A DNA stretch of 64,000 nucleotides. Origin: Haliclystus octoradiatus. Its lineage: Eukaryota > Cnidaria > Staurozoa > Stauromedusae > Haliclystidae. Shown piece after piece: positions 31,115 through 46,100 of the stretch. The translations under genes were made by a program, and so were the position numbers. The stretch is taken from NCBI GenBank assembly GCA_916610825.1, contig OU744449.1, forward strand, positions 3,732,001-3,796,000, in the 5' to 3' direction. Below the pieces are notes generated by a model, which did no database searches, was not told the origin of the DNA, and worked only from the letters and a program-made list of their open reading frames with translations. Within the stretch, counting starts at the first letter, position 1. Each line of letters begins with the position of its first letter.

Positions 31115-34100
31115 ATATATATTGTTGATACTCCAAAGACAACAAACAATTTAAGTATGAATACAACTAAGTATGGTTGGATGGAATTGTTCTGGAATCC
31201 CGGTTTGGAATACTACTTTGAACAAAATTAAATCATTCAACACTACTATTAGAACATGTATAGTAGGGTGATAAAACAATGACTGAACATACGTATTTCC
31301 GGCATATGACGCTAGATCCAGAGCTGTATAACCTGCAATGAAAGATAAATATTTATATTACGACACCTGTAATAGGGGTCCCCTGCAGTAAACAGTCACA
31401 TGGACTGGATAAGCCCTGATTGTGATCTGAAATCCTTTTTAGAAAATATGAATATGTCACCCAAGGCTAGAGAGAAAAGTTTCAGGTACTGGGCATTTTT
31501 GAAAATATGGCCCCTTGAATTTTTCACTCCCCAGGTATTTCCCGCTTAAATCCCCCTCTCAGCGGCTCTAATGCCCGCTCTGATGTCACCGGTCTGTTGG
31601 GCCAAGTGGTTCACCAACACATGCGGAATAAGATGTGGACAGGGTCAGAAAAATTAGGAACCCTGGAATCCTAGATTCCAGAAGGTTAGAGCAAAATTCA
31701 GAGGAAAATTGATAATATAGGATATAACGGTTAAACTGCTTCAACAGAAAATGTTGAAATGCCTCTAGAATTCCAGAAGGCTGAACCTTCTGTCGGACCA
31801 TGGATGAGGAAATGAAAAATGTCATGGTTAAAAGAAAATTCCATAATTCACTATGTATTGGCAAAAATAATGGAGACAATTTCTCCTAGTTCAATTGCCA
31901 TTACTAGTCTTCAAGAATATCCTTAGCTGATAGCTAATGTAGATCTTTTTAGATGACATTGGTTATGCATTACAGCAAACACAGAAACAACTGCGGTAGA
32001 TGGTACTTACCATTAGAATCAACTGCATTAAGATTTTCTGTTTCAATTATAAGAACTTGCAACACTGAAATGTGACCATGGAATGCCTAGATAAAATCAA
32101 GCAAAGACGCCTACCATTATTTGAATTGCAAAGTGCAGACTACCGGTATTAACAAATCAAGTAATAATAATAATAATATATTGGTAATACAATATTACAT
32201 TTTACAGTCAGATGGTCACCCCGAAGCACAAGTGTGTTTACTCAGGGGACATGAACACATTTACAGACAAATAACATATGTTCATCGGAAAGGAATTGAG
32301 CTAACAATGCATAAGTAAGCAAACACTGTGCATAAGTTAAGATCTGTTTATCTTGAGTTCGACTGGGCTATCTAGCAGCTGTGATGTAGTGATTAGATTG
32401 ATAGATTATGATGTGAAAGTCACAGAATCGCTGCCTTAGTTAGATGGAGCAAGAAACTTTTGGAACGGAATTCCTATATAATTTAAGAAACTTTTCTAAC
32501 TGCAGCCTTTGATTGGCTACTTAAAGACAAAATAGGTGCCAAGTGAAGTTTAATTTATGTTGAAGTATTGGAATGGCTACTACTACTATTACTACAGACA
32601 AGTGGTCACTATGTAGTGGCACATGATCTTTATGGCAGGTTGATATTGACTCACAGCAAGATGAAGGGGCGTTGTCGATGGTAACGAAGATTCTTTCCTT
32701 GCCATTCGATGGTAATCATTTCCTATATCTAAAATCTAAAAAAAAAATCAAAGAAAGGTTTTTAACCATCAAATATATTGACTCGTTTACCAGATGGGAA
32801 ACAGTTCATAGAATATTGGCTGTTTTTAATTCAATAATAATAATACTTTACAGTTATTTAAAACTTTGAAAACCGATTTTGGGAGGTATTATATTCAACA
32901 ATTTGGTTCCTGTAAAGGCTATAAGCCCCTGTGAAACCCTGATCAGTGCAGTAAGCCTAATATATAAGACAGATAGTAATGAAACATTTGACATTCCAAA
33001 CTAGAGTGCTAAAGATTGTGTAATCGTAATGGAGTATAAGTTTTGGAAATATTATTTCAACAATGAAAGCATTTAGAATTAAATATATGATATGCAAATA
33101 TGAATGTCTGATTCGTTTGTTATTCATTATTAAAAAGCTCTGCATTTATGATGGTATCGAGCACTATTGAAACAGCAAAGACAACATAAGTACCTTGATA
33201 TTACCGGAATTAAATGTACTTATTATTCTTCAATCACTGGCATAATGTATTAGGCACAAAAAGAGGGACAAAGGGATTTTTGAGGAATGCATTGGGAATA
33301 AATACGATTATAACCAACTCATTGCCTAGCAAAATGATTCGATTTGCCAACGAGGTTATTTTTATAACAGTGGATTGACACTCTTTTGTTTATTTACCAT
33401 TTCAATAGCTAATTTTTGCCCACTGACAGCAGCATAATGAATTGGATAGAATCCTTGTGAATCTCGTTTCTTCGTACTTGCACCGTTTTTTAGCAAGTAC
33501 TCAACCACACTAAAACAAAAAGAAGTATATATGTAGTCAGAAGATAATGATTAAATCCAACCAAAATTATCAGGTATTGATAAAAAACAACTCTGATAGA
33601 ATGATAACAGTGATGTACAGCAAATATATCACAGTTACCGAAGAGAAATTAGAAGCATTTGGTAGAATCACTTAGAATAGAATCACTTAGAATACTTATC
33701 ATTACTGCACCCATTTTTCAAATCCGTTATAACGGTCACCTCTATACAATGAACACCTGTCTATAGTGGTCACCCTTGCAATACCTAAAATAGTATTTCT
33801 ATTGAATCAAACCTGTATATAAAGGCCACCTGTCTACAGTGGTCAATATCGTAATTACTAAAATTGTATTTTTTTTATTGAATCAACAACTCTGTATATA
33901 ACTATCATCTGCATTATATACAATGGTCAATTTATCAACCTCTTGTAGCTGCCTCTCATGCACATCCTTCCTTGTCACATGTCCATGAGTGAAGGGATTT
34001 GGATAGAATTATTATCTACTATGCTAATCCCTGTTCCCCTATTTAACAGAAGGTAGAACTCACAGTGCATCTCTATCTTTATTCGCTGCATAATGTAATG

Positions 34101-37100
34101 GACTACGACCTTGTCTATCTTGTTTATGTACACTGCATCCTTTAGACACTAAAACTTCAACAATCTCAGGACAAACATGAGCTGAAGCATAATGAAGTGG
34201 AGTCCTGGAAGAAAGAAAAACATAACGAAAATAGTAAAAATAAATGTATGTTAGAAGATATCATACATATGTTTACTAATGTTTAGCATTACTATAAATC
34301 ATACCTTCCTAATTTGTCGCTGACATCAAATTGCGCATCATTTTCAAGTAGCAAATCAACGCAATCAACATTTCTATGGACAAAAGTCAAACAACATACA
34401 GTTTAAAATAATTTATGTTGACATTTGCAAAGATTCAGCAAAACTAAGAAGATAGTTTCATGTCAAGTAAATTTTGCATAACTAGAAAGCAGAGCAAAAC
34501 AGTCTAACGGTTTGACTTGCTCCAAGTCTCACTTATTTTTATGACGATTTTGAAAAGTTGGAAAATGACTAACCATCAAATATCGACACATCAACGTAAG
34601 CGGGACTTGGAGCCAGTCAATCTAACGGTCAATGCATGCTCTCAGATTCAATCAAATTAATATTGTGTAATATCAGCCAAAAATGGACATTGAAATAAAT
34701 TTAAAATAATTATCTTATCATTAAGTTATTATTGTTTAAAAAGTCAAACTTATTTCATATACACATTAAGCGAGGTAGGAATATGAGCATTTTGAGGGAG
34801 AATGAAAAATTGAAAACATTAAAAAGTGGATAGTAAGTGAGTTTGATTGTAGGCTCAATGATTTAGATGTATTTTCAATGGTTATTCAAATGTTAAACAC
34901 ATATTGACTCACCCACTGCATGCTGCTGCGTGTAATGGTGTTCTGCCGTAACTGTCGACAAGATTTACCTTGCAACCTTCAAAAGTTAAAAATAAATCAA
35001 TAATCAAATCTATTTCAATTTCAAGTAAGATTCTTTTGCAGGCAAGAGCACAACAAATGACTAATAGCGAGTCGTTTGACAGAGAAAACTCCAAACAAGC
35101 TCTGACATACTGATATGAACCAGGCACCAGCTAATCAAAGGCTTGCCTTACGCTCTGAAGGGTACAGTACATGGGATTAGCCATTACGAGACTGGTTTGC
35201 AACACACGGCTATGCCTGTCTTGAGATTATACCTAGTCTTCTATAGAGAAGCTTGTGATGTACATATGATACTTCCATTGGAAGAAGAAGGCAACTACCC
35301 TAGGATTTGAAGTTTTCATTTGAATAGACAGCATGACACAAATCCTTATGACGCAATCAAACAATTAAAAAAATATCCAGGAATAACCTACCAGAGAGTA
35401 CGAGAACCTGAAATTCTGGAAGGCTAGTGTTAATTATTGTCATTATTTTCACAAATCTTCACATTTCATAACATTTTTGTCTCAAATATTATTAAATTTA
35501 AAACCTTTTGAAAGCGATTCTGGGAGGCATTATATTCAACAACTTGGTTCCCGTAAAGGTTATAAGCCCCTGCGTGGAACCCTGATCAGTTGGTAAGCCA
35601 GATGAATGATAACTGACCTTCATCTACTAATATCCGACAGCATTCAACATTACCACCCATTGCAGCCATGTGAAGAGCTGATTGTCCATTGTTAGTCAAA
35701 CTGTTAAACAAGATAAAAGTGAAAATGAAATGAATAATAGCCAGATAAAAGTCACAGAAACATGATACAGTGAAACATATACATAACAGCCAGCTACAAG
35801 AGGTAGATAAATTGACCGCTATAGACAGATGGCATTTATATACAGGTTTGATTCAATAGAAAATACCATTTAGACATTGCAAGAGTGACCACTATAGACA
35901 GGTGGCTTCCGTATAGAGGTGACCGTTATAACAGGTTTGATTGTACCAAAACAAAAACTGCTATAACAACATCAAAGGATGGTCATAACAATGTTTGTTT
36001 CTCATGGAGCACCATGATATCATATTAAACTGCACGTGACACAGGAAAAATTTGACACAGGTTCAAGTAGCTGAAACTATATGAATGCGAAAGGTGACAA
36101 TGATTTCTTAGTTTGAATGTGTATACGCGGAGATATTTAATATTGAATCTACCCTATTTTCTATCAGTCACTTTTCCAAACTCAGAACGATAGTCTGAAT
36201 GACAAGAGGGCTTACTATAGGAAAAGGGACACTTTAAATATCAGAAGAATTATCTGTAGAACCTCAACCGATGTCATTGATGTTAAATTGTTAATAAAGC
36301 ATTTGTGTGTAAAAGGAGTAGCCATCCATGAAATTAATATTCCAAAATCTAACCCCTCTCCCCCTTTGTCTGCAAGTGTACCCTTTGCAATGACCCCTTC
36401 TGTGTAATTACACTTCGAACCACACCTACCCCACTTATGTTTTGTCAACGTTTTAACCCAATATAGGCATGAATTTTCACAAAATTCACACAAGTAAATG
36501 TATCCATCAAATTATGCTTAGGTTTTTGATAATAATAGCAGTTCTAAATATCCATACCCCTCCCCCGATAAGAGAAATATGAACACTTGGATGCTCAAAA
36601 ATCCGATGCTTGATGCCGCTCTTTTGTACAAAGTTTTGATGCCATTGCACCTAACTGAGTAGATACTAAAGGAGTATATATTCCATTACATTGTAGCTTT
36701 GTTTTTACATGTTTTTACTTTGTGTTTACAGTGTTGGTATAAAGGATTGATTATGAAAACACTTTTGTTCTCACCTGTTTGCGTTAGCATCATGCCTTAA
36801 CAATTCAACCATCACTTGTTCAAATCCTTGTCTAGCACTGATATGTAGCGCTGTTTTTCCATTGTTATCTGTCGCATTGACATCGCAACCTTTGCTTATT
36901 AAGAGTTGGACACAATCAACAACACCTTGTAAGGCACATACATGAAGTGCTGTTTTTCCATTACAGTCCTTAAAGAAGAAACAAATGAGTTGATTTAGTT
37001 GATTTAGTTGATGAGTTGATGAGTTGATTTACATGTCTCAATTGTTTCAGATATCCAAGACATGAAAAAGTACAACGACATGTGTATAACTAGGGGAGGC

Positions 37101-40100
37101 ACCAAGATTTCCTGATCTAGGGATCTAACTCCCCCCAACAAGAGGGTGTTTCGAAGGAAATTTGCCTGAACTCTCTAGCGTACTCCTGTGAAAAATTTCT
37201 TGAGTTCATGAATGTAAAATTGCCCAAAAAGTCCATGAAAGGTTTATGAACTTTCAGGCAAATTTACATTCACGAACCGGTTCATGAAGTGTTCATGAAC
37301 TCTTTGTGGATGTTCATGAACCCACAAAAAATTTTCATTAACAGTTCATGAACATTTCAAAAACTTTCCCGAATCAAAATTTTCTTTCTAACTAGGAGGC
37401 TGTCACCCAATATTCAGGTACCTTCTCTGTATGTAAGCAAGCCTGTCATTAGCTTTTAAAATATTAATCATTGCAGGCAGGTAACTTCTCTATAGAGGTT
37501 GAATCAAAATCAACATTTAAGACAATGTTTGATAAAATATAAAGAGATTTCTGTACTACAGGGCACTTCAATTTAGTATATATGCATTCAAACAGACAAG
37601 AACATTATGCCCAGATTATGCAAAAAGTTGGAAAAGATGTAAAGAATAATTGCAACAATCATCCAGGAGCTAAAGATTGAATTTAAAAAAATCTGAAAGA
37701 GTTTTAATAATCTTCTATCCGACTGCGAGTAGGTCACTTTCATAGTTTTGTAGAAACATACAGAATGTTAAAGGCCGCACAGTACTCAAAATTCCACTCT
37801 TGATCAGGGTCCGACAAAATGTTTTACCTTCTGCAAACCTTATATTGTTAGATAAACGTTAGAAAAATTTTAAAGTAATTTTACTGACATAAAAGCGTAA
37901 AATTGAAGCTTTATTTTAGCTTTATATTCAACATTTTGGCTAATCTTCTGAATTTTTCTAGCCTTCCGCAAACTAGTATTTCAAATTTTCGGACTTTGTC
38001 GGACCCTGCTCTTGATGAAGAATAAGTCTAATTTGTAATTTCAATATATCTCTGCTAATGTGCGGCCTTGGTGTAGTGGCTAGGGTGTTGGACCACTGCC
38101 CACAGGGTCTCAGGTTCAATCCCTGTCCGGAGCACTATAGGTTGGTGTCAGGAAGGGCATCCGGCTATTAAACGCACACAAGCTTCAAAATACTAACAAA
38201 TTAACCAACCACCCCGGTGAAAAAAAGCTGTAAGCTTACCCGGTTCGTGGAAAAATGATAAATCCAAAAAAAAAAAAAAAAAATAATAATAATAATCTCA
38301 GATCCTGTTGAATCTAGAAGGTCCTGGTTGAATCATTGCTATAAAAGTTGATCCTTGAATACATTTATTACAGTATTACCATTCCATAAAAACAGCAATA
38401 TTCTGCAACAGAGAACTTTAGTTCTGTTGTATAGGTACATACAGTTCCACAGATAAATTACTCTTCCAAATGGACTATTTCACAATAAATGCCAACGCTA
38501 ATGAATGTATTTTGATAACGTTTCGACTTTCACAAAAAGCCATTATCAAGTCTAAAAAATTATGGGTGCAGATTAACTATTTATACTAAAATGATAAAGT
38601 TATACAATTTTCATATCTTACCATATAAGGATAAGAATTATTTGATTTATTTTTATTTTTATTTTTAAGTCTCTTAGGACCATAACAATGATCTTATTGA
38701 ATCCGATTGCGTGTTCAGGGAAGGCTATATAAAACTAAATTCGATTGCAAAGTTTTTGAAATGTTGTTCATTCGTGAAATGAAGCCTTCCCTGAACACGC
38801 AATCGGATTCAATAAAATCATTGTTATGGTCCTAAGAGACTTGAAAATAAAAATAAAAATAAATCAAATAATTCTTATCCTTATATGGTAAGATATGAAA
38901 ATTGTATAACTTTCATTTTAGTATAAATAGTTAATCTGCACCCATAATTTTTTAGACTTGATAATGGCTTTTTGTGAAAGTTGAAACGTTGTCAAAATAC
39001 ACTCATTAGCGTTGGCATTTATTTTGAAATCTATTAATCTGAAGACTCTTAAATGGACTATTGTTTTAAAAAAATGTAGGTACAATAGAATCAATTCAAA
39101 TCAGCAGATAACAAAACTCACTTTAACATTAACATTAGCACCATCTTTGAGTAATAATGAAACACATTCTGCACCTCCAAGATTTGAGCATGCTAAATAC
39201 AAGGGAGTCTGTTGAAAAAAGGAATCATCATCATCATCCTCATTTATTCAGAAAACCTTTAAGTTTACAACAAACTTTTATTCAAAGGACTGATTAGGCT
39301 ATACATTACAACATACATATATATATCAGCAGGAAATAAAACATTAACAAAGATAAGAGGTACTTTTAGTATTTACAAACTAAAAATAGAGAGTTAAATA
39401 AAGTTTTATCATTTCATCATATGGTTCTTGAGGAGACATTTAAAACCGGTCCTTTTTGAGACTTCCTTCATTGCAGGCGGCAGATCATTCCATTTGTGAG
39501 CACCAGCGTATTGATATGAATGGCGATGACTCGACTTGATGTAGATGTCATTATGGGAATGGGAAATAGTTAGGAAATAGGAAATAGTTAGGAAAATAAC
39601 AAATGCGTTTGACTGCCAAATTTGGAAGTACAGTGTAATTCAGATAAGTAAAATTCCCATTTTGGGGCCATCCGTAAAGCACATACTCCGTTGTAGGGGG
39701 AGGGCGTTATACCAAAATGGGGGAGAGGGGTGTCAATCGTGAAAGCATCAAAGTAAGTATGCACCTTGTCTATCTCTGTAGCATTTTTTGAAAGATTATA
39801 TTGCAATTAATTATCAGTTTGTTCATGATTAAATCAATTTTTAGTGCAGAAAAGGTTAACTATTAAAAAGTTCATTATTAACTGTGAAAATGTGCGTTTA
39901 TCTAAAAAAAGGTTGCACTTGTATACTTTTGGAAACAGCAAAGACATAATTTGTAAAAATGCGAGGAGGGGAGTTGGGGTGGTGTTTGCAAAACTGTCAA
40001 TACGTAAGCATAAGGGATGGGTGATCCAAAAGCGTACAGATGCGTACATGGTGTCAAATATTGGAACATGATCGCTTAACTGCAACCTGCTTTTGAAACC

Positions 40101-43100
40101 ATATACTTTATACTATATTGTGGGCAAGTCCTTCTTAAGCAATTTTGAATAAATGCACTAAAAACCTTTGGCAATTTTGACTTGCACTTAAGCAGATTAC
40201 ACTGTATGGTTTAAGCATTGAAACAAAAATGCTTTTACTCTTTTAAAAAAGTCAGAAAAATTACAGGGCTCAATAAAATGGGAACAGCTGTCTCATTATA
40301 TCTGTAAAATGGGGATTGCACTTGTCTTGGAAAAATTTGAGTGAGAATATTCAAATTACTATAGGCACAGCTTCTAATTGTAGAATTTTTTTTCAGTATT
40401 TGTAAAATTTATTATAGACTTTATATAACCTTATAGAATAAATCATAGCAGACAGACCAGCTTATAGATGCAAGCATTAGCATTAAGCAAAGTAATTGTC
40501 AATTAGTTTGTTGTTGAAGTTTATTAGTGATTATTCAAAGTTGTTTGACTTAATTCAAATCAGTGTTTATTTTCGTTCCCTTCCTCCCTCCCACGTCTAG
40601 GTTTGTTTTAGGTACAGGTTTGTTTATTGACATCAAATGATTGGTAAGCTTCATTGTTATTAATTAAGATACTGTATTTTATACAGTGTATAGTTAATTT
40701 CATTGGTTATCAGTGTGACGGTAAGTTATTGGGAGGCTTAGTTTATTTATTTGAAGTGTGACAGCTTTGCCAGTAGAGCAGCAGCAGCATGCAGCAAGCA
40801 AACAGAAGCAGCAACATGAAGCAAAAATATGTAAAATCCCCACCAACCAAGAACCTACGCCAAGCTCATCAATTGGATGAGTTTAATAGAACAAGATTGT
40901 GTTATTTTAGAAATGAGCAGAATATGATGATTTATGAACTAATCATCATTACAATCATCATTTATTCAGAAATATACATGATAAGTATACATAAACTGAA
41001 CAAATTATAAACAAATATTTTCATAGGATTGATGTTTATGAATCACTACCAATGAATCACCATCCTTGCTGCATTAGCAAAGAGAAATAATAACAAATAT
41101 TTCAACAAAGTTGAAAGAATTCGACATCTGATGAAATTTTTATATCGAAATCAAAGCCATAACATTAATACAGTTTAAAACTTGAAATATTTTATTTTAT
41201 TTTATTACGCGACGACTGGAAAACAGCGATTCTGATGGATTTGCATTGATAGGTATAGATGAAATTTACAAACAACCGGTCACCCATGAACAGTGTTATA
41301 ATCCTGCCAAAACAAAAAATGCTACATACTTGATTTTTGAAATTCGGAGAATCGACTGATGCATTATTTCTAAGAAGTAATTCAGTAATATAGCCAAGTC
41401 CATTGAGGGCAGCGATATGCAATGGAGTATTGCCAGCAACAGTCCTTGCATTAACCTAATAAACAAATAAATATTACAAAAGCTATTCAACAAATACAGT
41501 CGAACTCGGTTAATATCCCCTCTTTTAATATCCCATCTTGCTTAATATCCCCACATAAAACTGATTTCTATTTTCTATTATCCATACAAACTCTAATAAT
41601 CCTACAGTCAAACCTGTTATAACGGTCCCCTCTATAAAGCGGCCACCTGTCTATAGTGGTCACTCTTGCAATGTCTAAAATAGTATTTTCTACTGAATCA
41701 GACCTGTATTTAAAGGCCACCTGTCTATAGTGGTCGATATATCTACCTCTAGTAGCTGGCTGTTATATACAGGTTTCACTGTACCTCGCTTATTATCCCA
41801 CTTCGCTTAATGTCCCACTTCGCTTGATGTCTCACTATTCATCTGTACCAGAGGGGGATATTAAGCAAGTTCGACTGTAACAAGATTGAACAGACTACAG
41901 TGGTGTAACCCGTTCAAGTTAAAATTAGCAATGATTTCCATTGCATTGATTGAAACTTGCACTTACACAAATTGTTTAATACCGATAAGAAATTGACCAC
42001 AACATATGAGGTTCCTGGGTTTCAGAGCAAGCTTGCAGATAAGCAGAGATTTCACTTATCGAGATTGCTCTTTCAAAGCGGGTTACACAGTATTATGGAA
42101 ATGTATATTTTATATAGTTATCGGATTAATAAAATTGTTTCTAATGGATTGGACAGGTGGTCCTTATCTACATGTTTGTATCATAAGAACATTCTACTTT
42201 CCATAGTGTCTTAATGTCCCCTTTTCTGCATCAATAGGGGAATATTACAATTATGCAAGTTTGATTGTACAAAGTTTTACCTCTGCGCCCATTTCTAATA
42301 AATCTTCAGCAACATCAACTTGTCCAATTGAGCAGGCAGCATGAAGAGGAGTGAATTGCTGAAAATTTAGACATAATAGGAATTTGATTCAAAAGTCTGT
42401 ACTAACAATGTTAGATTGACAGCAAAGGTTTTCCTAATTTACAATTAGGCACTTTTGTCCACAAGCAGTCTAGCCTACAGCACTCTAAACTACAGCAATG
42501 TCAGTGAGTTCAAATAGAATGAATCCAAATTTGTCAGAAACACATTAATTATATATGCAGACATCCTGTTTTAATGGTGAACGGCCACCTCTATAAAGCA
42601 GTCATCTGTACATATTGGTCACTCCCGCAAATTAATATTTTCAAATGGATCAACCCTGTATATAAAGGCCACCTGCTTATAACAGTCAAATTCCAGATTT
42701 CTCATATCTGTATGTTACAGTCAAACCTGTTTTAACGGTCACCTCTATACAGCGACCACCTGTCTATAGTGGTCACTCTTGCAATGTCAAAACTCAAAAG
42801 TAGTATTTTCTATTGAATCAAACCTGTATATAAAGGCCGCCTGTCTATAGTGGTTAATTTATCTACCTCTCATGACTGGCCGTTATATACAGGTTTTATT
42901 GTATACTGTATTGCACTGTACATACATTGTACATCTCAAAACAATAGTGATATACTATCAGCCTATAAACATTTACCTTCCTATCTCGGCAGTCTATATC
43001 TGCGGCACTGCTTGCTAGATCTTTGACAATTGCTGTTTCACCTGGAGTAAATCGTATACCGGTAATCGTAAATTTTAAAACATATTTGATATTTCAAAGA

Positions 43101-46100
43101 CAGGCAAAAAAAAATATCAAATGCATAACATAAGCTTAAAGTCTACATGTATAAACATAAATAAAAATGTTTTGGGGAAAGTTGCGCAATAAAAAATATA
43201 TACTTTTCTAACTATGAAGTGTAACTTGCTCAAGTGCAAATCAAAATTGCCAACGTTTTCTGTTGCATTTATTCGGATTAGCACTTATCCGAAACTGTTT
43301 AGCAAACATTCGATCACAAAATAGTTTATAGGATTTCAGGTTGCAGAATGAAGATGCATATATGCAGGAATTTCACTTATCCGAATTGCTCTTAAGCGGG
43401 TTTAACTGTATTCGGATTTGAGTTGTTTTGTGTCATCATTTTACACTTCAACATTCAAGAATGTAAAAACATGACAGAATAAACATTTATTATTGTTTAC
43501 AACGACAAAAGGTTCAGCCTTCTGAAATCCTAGGCTGTTCAACATTTTTCTTTCGAACTTTTTTATTAATGTTTGACTAATAAATGATTAAAAATATCAA
43601 TTTTCTCCTGAATTTAATCTAACTTTGATTTGCTCTCACTTTGATTTGCTCTAAATTTGATTCATAGTTTTGTCGGACCCTGTTTACAAGTGTTTCTCCC
43701 CAACTGATTACATGTCTGAATGCAATGTCTCCTTAACTTACCCATGAAAGCGGCATAATGAATAGGACGACGTTCCTTCTTGTCAGACGCATTTGGATTG
43801 GCACCTTTGTAAAGTAACATTGTAACCATCTAAAGAATAAAACAAAAAAATTTGGATAATGTTCAAGTCTTGTGCAAATTGATTGATATGTTTGTATTTG
43901 TGCAAATTGATTGATATGTTTGTATGATTGCAAACATCTTCGGAAAGCAAGTTCCACACAGTTGAACCATTATCTTTGAGCAGAAGATTTCCAAAGAATT
44001 TATCAAAGGTTGTTGCTATTTTTTGCATTATTGAGAAGCAAGAGTAGCATAGTTGCTGTTAGAATGGAAATACGGTATGCATTACTATAGTATGTACATA
44101 CTAATAAGCTGCTAAAATATTTATTGTTTTATTTCTGTTGAAAGTTATTGAAAAGATTTACATAGTATACAATTTGAATTCTTTTTCTATGACAATACAG
44201 TAGGAACTGCCTCTATAACAACATCCCTGGGGAACTTTCAAAAAGTATGGTACAGGAATATGCTGCTATAGCAAATTATTTATAAGAAGAAAGATACTAA
44301 ATTAAATTTCATCAGGAACATCCAGGCTGTCACAAAGTGCGGGATCCTGGGAACATGGTTCCCGGAAGGCCAGCACAAAATCAGAAGGTTTTCAATCGTA
44401 TCATGATGATTTTCTTATTCAAAATTTATTAATTTTGGATTTCACATTTTTTATGTTTTGAAATACATGCATCTTGCTTCAAATTAAGTCAAATTTCCGA
44501 AATTTTAAGATCAATTCTTAAAAATTATGAAGCATTATAAATTCAATCCCAGAACGTTTCACAATCGAACAACACAGTTCCCGGACGATCAAAGCTTTTA
44601 TGACACCCTGGGAACATCAGATAAATTTAGCATCTAATTCTAATGTAATTTTTAAATGATATACAATACATGATCACCAGATAAAAATTATTGAAAATGC
44701 CAACAATTAAACTCTAAGAAAAAACTGAAAGGCAATTGCAACCTGTGAACTTGCAACAATAGTAATGATTTACCTCAATATGTCCGTTCTTTGCTGCATG
44801 ATGTAAACCTGAACGGCCAGCGCGGTCAGGAATGTTTACATTAGTTATGTGACTAAGAATAATATCTAAAATAAAGCAAAGTTAATAATTAAGCCATCAT
44901 AAAATATTTGGAAATACTGAATTCCAAAAACAAAACATACCAGCCAATCGACATGTAATTTTCACAACTTTATAACTTTATATAGTGATCAAAACGTTTG
45001 AAAGAGAGTGAGAGATCTCGCTTTGGTTGGAAAGACTATTACATACTCTTTGAAATGTATAGATTTATATAGTGCTGCTATTTATGTCTCAATTGCGCAT
45101 GCGCAATTTTGAGCACTATCGACTCGGGATGTGTCTATACTAATTGCGATATGTCTATTTATTATATAATTACCAGTGTATGTCCAAGGGTCCATGCACA
45201 GGTTGCCATGCTTCATCGCAAAATTAACAAGAAAACAAGAACTTCACAAGAAAAAAGTTTACCGGTATAGCTTTTCAAAGCCAGGTTGCAGTTAAACAGG
45301 AATTTCATTAATCTAAATTTCCTCTAACCGGGATACACTGTAGCCAGTGTACCCCTGTAGCCAGTGTAGCCTATAATATAGTATATTTCAGTTAAACAAT
45401 TAGTTCATTACCTGTACAACCTAGAAAGTTATTAGCTGCAGCAATGTGTAAAGGAGATTGCCAGTTTTTGTCTCTTGCGTTAACATCAGCCTGACACTTG
45501 ATTAGAAGCTTGACACATTCCTGGCAAGAAAAATTAAGAAGATATCCCACATTACAAATCTGTTTAAACTAGCAGAGATACCATACGATCTCTGGATTAA
45601 CATGTGATTTTCTGCCCAATAAGTTCCAGTGAATTGAGAATGTCCATTTTATTCCGTTCATTTGGGTGGTTGCTTCAATATGTTTGTTGGCATTGTGAGA
45701 ATAATTTACTAAATTTACTGTAGGTGCTATTTGTGCTGGACAGAAAATCATATGCTGACTTATTACTCGAATCCGGATCGTGCAACTCTATGGGATCGGA
45801 TTTTCAAATTAGAATCCATTTGCATTGGATATTTTTCGGATTAAACACTTTGGATCAGAATTGGATTTGAAATTAACGAGAACATTCGAAGTAAGATCCC
45901 AGCTGATTCAGACCTCCGCTTAAGTGCAAGTCAAATTGCCAACAGGTTTCATTGCATTATTCGAATTTGCAGTTATCCGTAATAGTTTACAAAGGACTTG
46001 ACCAGAAAATTGTTTAACGGGTTTCAAAGCCAAGTTGCAGATAAGCGGGAATTTCACTTATCCGAATTGCACATAAGCGGGTTACACTGTAATTAGATAT

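Noticed and set aside
30871-31231. ORFs with Ile-Tyr repeats on both strands
   Set aside because: Produced by the TA microsatellite and the flanking pogo-like element.
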